This document shows positions 1 to 5,298 of a stretch of DNA of 5,582 bases, one piece after another. The position numbers and the translations under genes are program-made. The DNA is taken from contig CAJYHD010000059.1 of assembly GCA_913773715.1 (NCBI GenBank), forward strand, positions 1-5,582, in the 5' to 3' direction. The stretch's first letter is position 1; the number at the start of each line of letters is the position of its first letter. Under the pieces are notes generated by a model. The model made no database searches and was not told where the DNA came from. It worked only from the letters and a program-made list of their open reading frames with translations. This DNA is from an uncultured Sphingobium sp. Its GTDB lineage: Bacteria > Pseudomonadota > Alphaproteobacteria > Sphingomonadales > Sphingomonadaceae.

Positions 1-287
1 CGCTGAAGCAGGTCAAACATCTGGAGGTCGCGGAAGAAGCTGCTTTCATTGTTGAGCAGAGCATTGACCACTTCTTCTTCCAGCCGTGCGTCGCCCTTGC
101 GCATCAGCTTCGCTGCCAGCGCATCCATGTCGGTCAGGCCATGCTGACGCAGCACCGGGCGCAACGCCGTCTCCATCCGCCATGCGCGGCCCTCGCTCAA
201 GATCTGGCCGGTCCGCTTTTCGAGCAGGCCGGTGAAGAAGCGCGCCGCACTATCCAGCATCGCCGGGGCGGAAGAAGCAGCCGACAT
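1..287 (-). CDS. cheR: CheR, chemotaxis receptor methyltransferase (N-terminal part, cut by left edge)
   Basis: Only the first 95 codons are present. CheR uses S-adenosylmethionine to methylate glutamates on chemoreceptors in the cytoplasm, opposing CheB. The visible part is the all-helical N-terminal domain: an opening helix (FFTGLLEKRTG, residues 17-27), a basic helix around RAWRMETALRPVLR (34-47), and the family signature NNESSFFRD (79-87), which leads into the SAM-binding domain beyond the edge. The ATG at 287 shares its A with the cheB stop (TGATG), so the two genes overlap by one base and are probably translationally coupled. A ribosome site (AAAGG) lies 10 bases upstream, inside cheB. 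The SAM-binding motif and C-terminus cannot be assessed. The family call is secure from the N-terminal signature and the operon position. Confidence 0.93.
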   Translation of the reverse strand, partial: MSAASSAPAMLDSAARFFTGLLEKRTGQILSEGRAWRMETALRPVLRQHGLTDMDALAAKLMRKGDARLEEEVVNALLNNESSFFRDLQMFDLLQ

Positions 288-1378
288 CAAGCAAGTACCT
301 TTCCGCGACGCGCGATAAATTCCATCATGCCGACCGGCTCCATCACCGCGCAGGCCATGCCCGCGTTCGCGATCGATCCCGGCATACCCCAGACGACGCT
401 GCTCGCTTCGTCCTGTGCGACGATCCAGCCGCCATACGCTACCATCTCCCGCGCGCCGACGGTCCCGTCCTTGCCCATGCCGGTCAGCACCACACCAGCC
501 GCGCCCGCGCCGTAGACCTGCGCCATGCTGGCGAACATCGGGTCGACTGCGGGGAGGTTGCCTGTCGGCGTACGATCTTTATTGAGGACGATATTGACCC
601 GGCCATGCAGTCCGCGCCGCAGGGTGAGGTTCGCATCACCCGGCGCGACATAGACCGTGTCAGGCATCAGCAGGTCGCCATTCCCGGCGACCTTCACCCG
701 CAGGTGAGTCATGCGCGACAGCTGCTGCGCGAAATATCCCGTGAAGCTAAGCGGCAGATGCTGCGTCAGCAGGATCGGCACGCCGAGCGGTTCGGACAAT
801 CCCTGAAACAGCTGGCTGATCGCATGGATGCCGCCCGTCGAAGCGCCGATGCCGAGGCAAGCAAGCGGTTCAGACGCAGGCGCGGTCGCAGGCTTGACGA
901 TACGCTGCGCCGAAGACGGAGCAGCCTGCGTCGAAGCGCTTTCATCGAAAAGGCGGCCAAGCCGTTCGATCAGCGACTGTGGAAACTGTTCGCCAAAGCT
1001 GCCGCTGCCCGGCTTCGACACGATTTCGCTCGCGCCGAGCGCCAGCGCCTCGACCGCAGCGGCGCTGCCCTCCTCGCATCGGGCCGACAGGATCGCAACC
1101 TTGGCCTCCGCGCAAGCGGCGAGGATGGCGGGCAAGGCCGCTATGCCGCTCTGCCCCGGCAGTTCGATGTCGAGCAGGACGAGATCGACATCATGATTGG
1201 CGAGATAGGCAAGCGCCTGTTCCGCGCTGTTAGTTTTATGGACGACGGTGAAGCCAGGATGCCCGTTCAGGATGCGCTCGATCACCGTGCGCACGACAAC
1301 CGAATCATCGACCACCAAGGTGCGGATAACCGGGGTTCGGCTCCCCTCACTGGTCATGATCGGCACCATAGCGGTCAT
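287..1378 (-). CDS. cheB: CheB, protein-glutamate methylesterase/glutaminase of chemotaxis
   Basis: CheB removes methyl groups from receptor glutamates, and often deamidates glutamines, when phosphorylated by CheA, giving adaptation. Numbered from a TTG at 1381, the receiver domain (about 20-125) has the acidic pair D25-D26, phospho-acceptor D71 in LLDIELPG, switch S98 and K122. A linker (about 145-170) precedes the methylesterase domain with catalytic S180 (GIGASTGG), H207 (TQHLP) and D304 (GMGKDG), so all key residues of both domains are intact. Length (363 residues) is normal. I chose the ATG at 1378 because AAGG sits 6 bases upstream. The adjacent in-frame TTG at 1381 and the ATGs at 1369 and 1357 are alternatives, since the first conserved strand begins only at residue 19. 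It lies 71 bases after cheY and overlaps cheR by one base. Confidence 0.97.
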   Translation of the reverse strand: MTAMVPIMTSEGSRTPVIRTLVVDDSVVVRTVIERILNGHPGFTVVHKTNSAEQALAYLANHDVDLVLLDIELPGQSGIAALPAILAACAEAKVAILSARCEEGSAAAVEALALGASEIVSKPGSGSFGEQFPQSLIERLGRLFDESASTQAAPSSAQRIVKPATAPASEPLACLGIGASTGGIHAISQLFQGLSEPLGVPILLTQHLPLSFTGYFAQQLSRMTHLRVKVAGNGDLLMPDTVYVAPGDANLTLRRGLHGRVNIVLNKDRTPTGNLPAVDPMFASMAQVYGAGAAGVVLTGMGKDGTVGAREMVAYGGWIVAQDEASSVVWGMPGSIANAGMACAVMEPVGMMEFIARRGKVLA

Positions 1379-1384
1379 CAAAAG

Positions 1385-1388
1385 CCTT
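1385..1388 (-). promoter_or_regulatory. Ribosome binding site of cheB
   Basis: AAGG on the minus strand, 6 bases before the ATG at 1378. It favours this ATG over the neighbouring TTG at 1381 and the two downstream ATGs. It is a short match, so the start is likely rather than certain. Confidence 0.5.
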
Positions 1389-1405
1389 CAGATACGGGGA
1401 TGCGA

Positions 1406-1424
1406 GGGAGGCTTGCCGCCTCCC
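1406..1424 (-). other. Perfect hairpin in the cheY-cheB gap
   Basis: A 7-bp perfect inverted repeat (GGGAGGC / GCCTCCC) with a 5-base loop lies between the cheY stop and the cheB ribosome site. No T-run follows on the minus strand, so it is not a standard intrinsic terminator. It could shield or process the mRNA and set CheY and CheB levels apart. The function is inference; the structure is read directly. Confidence 0.5.
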
Positions 1425-1449
1425 GGTCGTAACGGTCTTTGGTAGAGGA

Positions 1450-1815
1450 TCAGATCACTCCAACGATCGCCAGCTTGCTTTCGAGCGTATCGCGATCGAA
1501 AGGCTTCATGACATATTCGTCCGCACCGGCTTCGACCGCAGCCTTGATGTGGCCGATGCCGTTTTCCGTGGTGCAAAAGATGATCTTAGGGCGCGCATCC
1601 AGCTTGGCGCTGGACAAGGCCTGAAGAAACTCCATACCGCTCATCACAGGCATGTTCCAGTCAAGCAGCACCACGTCGGGCGTGGAGGCCTCGCACTGAG
1701 TGAGCGCATCCTGCCCATCCACCGCTTCGCTGACGGTCATGTCCAGCGATTCGAGTATATGGCGGGCGACCTTGCGGATCACCTTGGAGTCATCGACGAC
1801 GAGGCAGTTTTTCAT
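1450..1815 (-). CDS. cheY: CheY-type single-domain response regulator
   Basis: A 121-residue stand-alone receiver domain with no output domain, the normal size for CheY. CheA-P phosphorylates it and the phospho form binds the flagellar switch. All expected residues are present: acidic pair D8-D9, phospho-acceptor D52 in LLDWNMPVMSG, switch T82, aromatic Y101 (equivalent to E. coli Y106) and K104 in MKPF. It aligns over its full length with CheY proteins of alphaproteobacterial che operons. The ATG at 1815 is supported by AAGGGA 6 bases upstream. It sits between cheW (82-base gap) and cheB (71-base gap). Alphaproteobacteria often have several CheY copies, some acting as phosphate sinks rather than motor ligands, and sequence alone does not say which role this one has. 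Confidence 0.95.
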   Translation of the reverse strand: MKNCLVVDDSKVIRKVARHILESLDMTVSEAVDGQDALTQCEASTPDVVLLDWNMPVMSGMEFLQALSSAKLDARPKIIFCTTENGIGHIKAAVEAGADEYVMKPFDRDTLESKLAIVGVI

Positions 1816-1821
1816 GAAGCG

Positions 1822-1827
1822 TCCCTT
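1822..1827 (-). promoter_or_regulatory. Ribosome binding site of cheY
   Basis: AAGGGA on the minus strand, with 6 bases to the ATG at 1815. A strong independent site is expected here because cheY is separated from cheW by 82 bases and cannot rely on translational coupling. Confidence 0.7.
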
Positions 1828-1834
1828 GGCTTTT

Positions 1835-1855
1835 CTAGCCGTTGTCCAACGCTAG
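1835..1855 (-). other. Hairpin in the cheW-cheY gap
   Basis: CTAG+CGTT pairs with AACG+CTAG around a 4-base loop, interrupted by a single bulged base at 1839, giving 8 paired bases. It ends 7 bases before the cheY ribosome site in the direction of transcription. No T-run follows, so termination is unlikely. It could affect mRNA stability or access to the cheY ribosome site; this is inference. Confidence 0.4.
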
Positions 1856-1897
1856 CGGGCAAATGCGAGGATTTGGTAAACAACCCGCGCGATAATC

Positions 1898-2335
1898 TCA
1901 GGCAGCCTGCGCCAATGTACCGCCCTCTATGAAGGCGGCCAGCGATACGAGCAGCCATGGCTTGCCATCCTGTTCTACGATCCCGCGCGCGAAGGGTGCC
2001 CATGCGGAATCGAGCTGACCTTGCAACGGCAGTTCGCCTTCGGGTACCTGGCAGATGTCGGATACGCCATCGACCATCAGGCCGTAGCTGTGGCCGCTGA
2101 TATCAGCGATGATCGCAAAGCTGCGCTGTTTCCTCTCGGTCGCCTTGCCCCGTACGAGAGCAGCCACGTCGATGACCGTCAGCACGCGGCTGCGCAGCGC
2201 GGACAGACCCGCGATATGCGCGCCCATGCCAGGGACGGGCGAAATGTCGGACAGGCGGACCACCGCCTCCACCTCCCGCGCTTCGACCGCGATGCGCGTG
2301 TCCGCCAGCATCGCGAAGAGATAGAGCCTGTCCAT
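1898..2335 (-). CDS. cheW: CheW, chemotaxis coupling protein
   Basis: CheW is the cytoplasmic scaffold that joins CheA to chemoreceptors in the array. The 145 residues form one CheW domain: the opening strand RLYLFAMLADTRIAVE (3-18), the segment ISPVPGMGAHIAGL (31-44), the core LRSRVLTVIDVAALV (47-61), the strand IIADISGHSYGLMVDGVSDI (75-94) and a C-terminal strand near residue 129. R48 matches the receptor/kinase-contact arginine of the usual NLRG motif, but the flanking N and G are replaced (A46, S49). It is somewhat shorter than enterobacterial CheW, mainly at the N-terminus. The ATG follows the cheA stop with one base between (TGACATG), and a strong GGAGG site overlaps the last codons of cheA, so expression is probably coupled to the kinase. 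Confidence 0.94.
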   Translation of the reverse strand: MDRLYLFAMLADTRIAVEAREVEAVVRLSDISPVPGMGAHIAGLSALRSRVLTVIDVAALVRGKATERKQRSFAIIADISGHSYGLMVDGVSDICQVPEGELPLQGQLDSAWAPFARGIVEQDGKPWLLVSLAAFIEGGTLAQAA

Positions 2336-2336
2336 G

Positions 2337-4721
2337 TCATCCCCTCCGTTCGGACAGCGCGGCCATCAGCGCGTCCTGATCGTATCGATAGATGCTGCTG
2401 TCTCCCGGCCCGGTGGGGCGCGGGCTGGCGCGCAGCTGCACCACGCGGCAACCTGCGATGTCGGCCATCATGCCAGCGGCCTGCACCGCTTCGGGCGTCG
2501 CGCAGAGCAGGATGTCGCGGGGATCGATTGCGCCGTCCTGCGGCAATCCCAGCACGACATCATGCCCGGCTTGGCGCAACAGCGGCGCAAGGATTTCCTT
2601 GCTCCAGCCATCGCTCGCGTCGGCCAGCAGGCATCGTCCACGCGTCGGCTCCGCGATCGGCGTGTCAGGCATGGCCGCGAACAAAGCGAAGGGATTGATC
2701 ACCTCCAGATGCTCGCCGTCGATGACGGATACGCCGCTCAGCAAGCCCTGCATCGCCACCATGTCCGGCACAAGTGGCATTTGCACGATATCGAGAACGG
2801 CCGCTACAGGATAGCAAGCTTCCTGCGCGCCGTCGCGCAGGCGCAGCGCGGAGAGGCGCGCGCCGCTGATTGACAGGTTGCCCACGACCGGGATCAACCG
2901 CCCGTCAAGCCGAACGAAGCTGCGCGCACCCGAGCGACCGAACAGCGAAACATCAACATCCTCGACACGCTCGATCAGTGACAGGCGCAGCAGGCGGCGT
3001 TCGCCCGTCAGTTCCTCGAACCGCAGCGCCGGGACCATCTCCGCCGTGGCGTCGGCAGTGGCGCGTGCTTCGATGGCGGCGGCGGACCGATCCTCCGCCA
3101 CGTTGGGCAAGCGGGCAGCTGCAGCAAGGCCCGCCGCGTCGAGAAGCAACATCGGTTGGCCATTGTCCGGCAAGGTCATGCCAGCATAGACGCCGCTCGC
3201 CATGACGAGCGGAGACGCGGGGCGGATTACCAGTTCCTCATGATTGTCCACCGCAGCCACGCCGAGCGCGAAGGGCATGCCGGTGGCCGAACGCACGACC
3301 ATGATCGCGCGCGGTCCAGCCTGCGCGACTTTCTCCATGCCGAGGACGTCTTCCAGATCGACCATCGAGTGGCGCACGCCGCGAATGGTCGCCATCTTGG
3401 CGCCGCCCAGTTCGCTCATGGCCAGCATGTCGTTGGTGTCGTGCAATATCTCGACCACAGCCGCGCGCGGAATGGCGAAGTGCAGCCCTCCTGCCCGAAC
3501 GATGAGGCCGGGGATGATGGTGAGCGTCAGCGGCACGCGCAGCGTGATCGTCAGCCCCTGCCCCGGACGGCTGTCGAGCGCGATGACGCCGCCGATTCGC
3601 TCGATATTGGCGCGCACGACATCCATGCCGACCCCGCGCCCCGACACCGCCGTCACCTGATTTGCGGTGGACAGGCCGGGCAGGAAGATGAGGTCGAGCC
3701 GTTCTTGTTCGGAAAGGCGCGCAGCCGCTTCCTGGGTCAGCTTGCCCGCAGCGATCGCCTTCTCGACGAGGCGCGCGGAATTGATGCCGGCGCCGTCGTC
3801 GCTGATCGCGATGACGATCTGGTTGCCGGACTGGCGCGCCTCAAGCCGCAGGTTGCCGGTCTCGGGCTTCCCAGCGGCAAGGCGGCGTTCGGGCGTTTCG
3901 ATGCCATGGTCGATACTGTTTCGGACGATGTGCGTTAGCGGATCGACCACCATCTCCACCATCTCGCGGTCCATCTCGACGTCGCCGCCTTCGAGCGTCA
4001 ATTCGATGCGCTTGCCAAGGTCACGACCGAGGTCGCGGACCATGCGCGGGATCGCGGCGAACAGGCGGTCGATGCGCTGCATTCGAGTCTTGGAAATCGA
4101 ATCGCGCATGTCGGCGACGCAGGTCGACAGCCGCTCGAACACCGTATCGAGTTCAGGATCGGAGGTGCGCTCGCGCAACTTGCGGGAAAGCTCGTTGCGC
4201 GCCAGCACCATGTCCGACACGCCGTTCATCAACTGGTCGATAAGAGTTAGCGGCAGGCGGATCGTGCGTGGCGGGGCTTGGGTGGCCTTGGTCACGGCGA
4301 CCGGGGTGGCGGTTTCCAATTCTGTCGCAGCCGCTTCCTTCGCGCTTGGTTCCGGCACGGCATGGAGCGCGGCGATAAGATAATCGTCACTCTCGTTGGG
4401 AAGCGGGAGGCCCATCGCGACGGCTTCGGTGAGTTCACCGATCCGGTCCATCAGGCCGAGAACAGCCGACACCGTTGCCGGGTCGGCGACGCGCTTGCCC
4501 GCGCGGATGTCGGACAGCACATCCTCCGCTGCGTGGCTCAGCTTCTCGAAACGCGGCAGGTTGAGGAAGCCGCAACTACCCTTAACCGTGTGAAAGAAGC
4601 GGAAAATGGCGTCGAGCCGGTCGCGATCGTCGGGATCGGCTTCCCATGCCACGACCTCGCCCGCGAGCGCTTCCAGCGTCTCCTGCGTTTCCGAGATGAA
4701 TTCCTGAAGTAGTTCGTCCAT
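2337..4721 (-). CDS. cheA: CheA, chemotaxis histidine kinase without P2 and with C-terminal degenerate receiver
   Basis: CheA autophosphorylates and passes phosphate to CheY and CheB. Of 794 residues: P1 phosphotransfer domain 1-118 with phospho-acceptor H44 (FFHTVKGSCGF); a low-complexity linker, about 120-150, where P2 would normally be; P3 dimerisation helices, about 152-215; P4 ATPase, about 220-397, with N box HIVRNSIDHG (264-273), G1 DDGAGI (308-313), GLSTA (349-353) and G2 GRGVGMDVV (361-369); P5 CheW-like domain, about 402-538; a second CheW-like domain, about 563-683 (YPVAAVLDIV, SVIDGEHLEVINPFALFAA); then a receiver-like tail, about 696-794, lacking the phospho-aspartate. Kinase residues appear intact. 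It is longer than E. coli CheA (about 650) because of the C-terminal additions. The ATG at 4721 directly follows an in-frame stop, with GAGG 9 bases upstream. It is the first gene of the operon. Confidence 0.97.
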   Translation of the reverse strand: MDELLQEFISETQETLEALAGEVVAWEADPDDRDRLDAIFRFFHTVKGSCGFLNLPRFEKLSHAAEDVLSDIRAGKRVADPATVSAVLGLMDRIGELTEAVAMGLPLPNESDDYLIAALHAVPEPSAKEAAATELETATPVAVTKATQAPPRTIRLPLTLIDQLMNGVSDMVLARNELSRKLRERTSDPELDTVFERLSTCVADMRDSISKTRMQRIDRLFAAIPRMVRDLGRDLGKRIELTLEGGDVEMDREMVEMVVDPLTHIVRNSIDHGIETPERRLAAGKPETGNLRLEARQSGNQIVIAISDDGAGINSARLVEKAIAAGKLTQEAAARLSEQERLDLIFLPGLSTANQVTAVSGRGVGMDVVRANIERIGGVIALDSRPGQGLTITLRVPLTLTIIPGLIVRAGGLHFAIPRAAVVEILHDTNDMLAMSELGGAKMATIRGVRHSMVDLEDVLGMEKVAQAGPRAIMVVRSATGMPFALGVAAVDNHEELVIRPASPLVMASGVYAGMTLPDNGQPMLLLDAAGLAAAARLPNVAEDRSAAAIEARATADATAEMVPALRFEELTGERRLLRLSLIERVEDVDVSLFGRSGARSFVRLDGRLIPVVGNLSISGARLSALRLRDGAQEACYPVAAVLDIVQMPLVPDMVAMQGLLSGVSVIDGEHLEVINPFALFAAMPDTPIAEPTRGRCLLADASDGWSKEILAPLLRQAGHDVVLGLPQDGAIDPRDILLCATPEAVQAAGMMADIAGCRVVQLRASPRPTGPGDSSIYRYDQDALMAALSERRG
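2341..2347 (-). promoter_or_regulatory. Ribosome binding site of cheW inside the cheA 3' end
   Basis: GGAGGGG on the minus strand overlaps the final codons of cheA and lies about 7 bases from the cheW ATG at 2335. This fixes the cheW start and allows ribosomes ending cheA to reinitiate, which would help keep CheA and CheW stoichiometry matched. Confidence 0.8.
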
Positions 4722-4730
4722 TTACCATGG

Positions 4731-4734
4731 CCTC
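4731..4734 (-). promoter_or_regulatory. Ribosome binding site of cheA
   Basis: GAGG on the minus strand, 9 bases before the ATG at 4721. An in-frame TAA directly before this ATG excludes any upstream start in this frame. Confidence 0.5.
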
Positions 4735-4770
4735 ATGGATGCGCGCGAGGGGCACCATGGCGGAGCGTGG

Positions 4771-4785
4771 TTAAGACGTCGTTAA
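4771..4785 (-). promoter_or_regulatory. Candidate CtrA binding site upstream of cheA
   Basis: An exact TTAA-N7-TTAA motif with its near edge 49 bases before the cheA start codon. On the minus strand the second half-site reads TTAACC, also as in Caulobacter CtrA sites. CtrA is the alphaproteobacterial master response regulator of cell cycle and motility and commonly controls flagellar and chemotaxis operons. No convincing -10 is visible downstream, and a partial -10-like GCTTTAAC overlaps the site itself, so whether it activates or represses is not clear. The motif is seen; its use by CtrA is inference. Confidence 0.6.
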
Positions 4786-4815
4786 AGCTGGCGGGGCGGC
4801 ATAACCGCCGACACG

Positions 4816-4847
4816 AAAAAGGGCGCTGCGACATGGCCGCAGCGCCC
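4816..4847 (-). terminator. Strong intrinsic terminator after the lipoprotein gene
   Basis: A perfect 10-bp GC-rich stem (4821-4830 with 4838-4847) and a 7-base loop are followed on the minus strand by five T (4820-4816). It begins 24 bases after the stop of the lipoprotein gene and 95 bases before cheA, so it should end upstream transcription and make the che operon depend on its own promoter. Read on the plus strand, CTTTTCTTTC follows the stem, so it could work weakly in both directions, though no plus-strand gene is seen here. Confidence 0.9.
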
Positions 4848-4870
4848 CTTTTCTTTCAGAAGAAAGAGGC

Positions 4871-5149
4871 TTACTTCTTCTCTTCCATCTTTTCGACCTT
4901 GTCAGCGGCCTTTTCGCCAGCTTCGCGGGTCGCGTCGGCCTTGTTTTCCAGCTTGTCGGCAGCGTTTTCAGCCGCCATCGCTGCGTTGCCGCTCAGATTG
5001 TCTGCAGCGGCTTCCATGTTGTCGGCCTGGTTGTCGATGGCGTCCGCCTGGTTTTCGTAAACGTTCTCGACCTTGTTTTCCTTCGCGGAATCACACGCGG
5101 CGAGCGCCATGAGGCTGGCCATGCCGAGGACTGTGACGAAAGTTTTCAC
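4871..5149 (-). CDS. Small Ala/Asn/Lys/Glu-rich lipoprotein with heptad-patterned helix
   Basis: A 92-residue protein of unrecognised family. It has a lysine n-region, a hydrophobic stretch (about 3-18) and lipobox LAAC with acylated C19, so it is predicted to be exported and lipid-anchored. The mature part is highly charged and alanine-rich with heptad-like spacing: E/D-N/A-x-A-D recurs at residues 32, 39, 46, 61 and 68, with one residue of slippage, suggesting a long helix or coiled coil. It ends in EEKK. Size, anchor, helix and terminal lysine recall Braun's lipoprotein Lpp, but no homology is shown. D20 after the cysteine would favour inner-membrane retention under the E. coli Lol rule, which may not hold in this group. 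The GTG at 5149 is preferred over an ATG at 5176 because AGGAG lies 9 bases before it and it yields a compact signal peptide. A terminator follows. Confidence 0.82.
   Translation of the reverse strand: MKTFVTVLGMASLMALAACDSAKENKVENVYENQADAIDNQADNMEAAADNLSGNAAMAAENAADKLENKADATREAGEKAADKVEKMEEKK
4934..5057 (-). repeat. Degenerate 21-bp coding repeats in the lipoprotein gene
   Basis: Similar 16-base blocks recur at 5021 and 5042 (14 of 16 bases identical, 21 bases apart) and at 4934 and 4955 (again 21 bases apart). Each encodes part of an E/D-N-x-A-D heptad. The distance between the two pairs is off by 3 bases from the 21-base period, matching the one-residue slip in the protein. This suggests growth of the helix by tandem duplication of a seven-codon unit. 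Confidence 0.55.
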
Positions 5150-5158
5150 GGCGTTATT

Positions 5159-5163
5159 CTCCT
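5159..5163 (-). promoter_or_regulatory. Ribosome binding site that sets the GTG start of the lipoprotein
   Basis: AGGAG on the minus strand, 9 bases before the GTG at 5149. The in-frame ATG at 5176 has no comparable site and would place this sequence inside the coding region, so the GTG is chosen. Confidence 0.75.
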
Positions 5164-5196
5164 GTTGTGCCCCCATCGGGCTGACGTCGTTGGGCA

Positions 5197-5209
5197 GGTA
5201 ATCGTTACC
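5197..5209. other. 13-base palindrome upstream of the lipoprotein gene
   Basis: GGTAA and TTACC flank three central bases, a perfect dyad of operator-like size. It lies between the candidate promoter and the start codon, where a bound repressor could block transcription. No regulator is identified from the sequence, and a short dyad can occur by chance. Confidence 0.3.
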
Positions 5210-5242
5210 AAACGCGGCAACCGCCTATCCCTGACGGCGATC

Positions 5243-5267
5243 AACCGGTCGCGCCCGTAATGGTTCC
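5243..5267 (-). promoter_or_regulatory. Candidate EcfG (general stress sigma factor) promoter
   Basis: GGAAC (5263-5267) and GTT (5243-5245) are separated by 17 bases on the minus strand. This matches the GGAAC-N16/17-GTT pattern of promoters used by the alphaproteobacterial general stress sigma factor EcfG. The base before GTT is G rather than the more usual C. It would start a transcript about 85 bases upstream of the lipoprotein GTG. No good sigma-70 pair was evident in the same gap. The motif is seen; its function is inference. Confidence 0.4.
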
Positions 5268-5298
5268 CGCACCCGAAGCGGTTCATCGCATGATCATC

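Noticed and set aside
605..1432. Plus-strand open frame of 275 codons opposite cheB
   Set aside because: It is antisense to intact CheB, its composition is typical of a shadow frame (very Arg-rich), and no ribosome site or motif supports it.
3156..3938. Long open frame on the plus strand opposite cheA
   Set aside because: Its product is rich in Arg, His and Asp with no domain sense, and it lies fully antisense to the well-conserved CheA kinase core. Such frames are usual in GC-rich DNA.
4783..4804. Flagellar sigma-28-like promoter on the plus strand (TAAAG... GGCATAA)
   Set aside because: The spacer is too short and the -10 differs from GCCGATAA. It also points away from cheA, towards a region with no plus-strand gene.
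4795..4809. 5-bp GGCGG/CCGCC inverted repeat beside the terminator
   Set aside because: Short GC-only stems are frequent in this composition, and no T-run or conserved context supports a function.
5150..5176. ATG at 5176 as start of the lipoprotein
   Set aside because: It lacks a ribosome site, would put AGGAG inside the coding region and would add a polar segment before the signal peptide.
5262..5284. Possible terminator after mscL
   Set aside because: Only a 4-bp CCGC/GCGG stem with no T-run, too weak to call.
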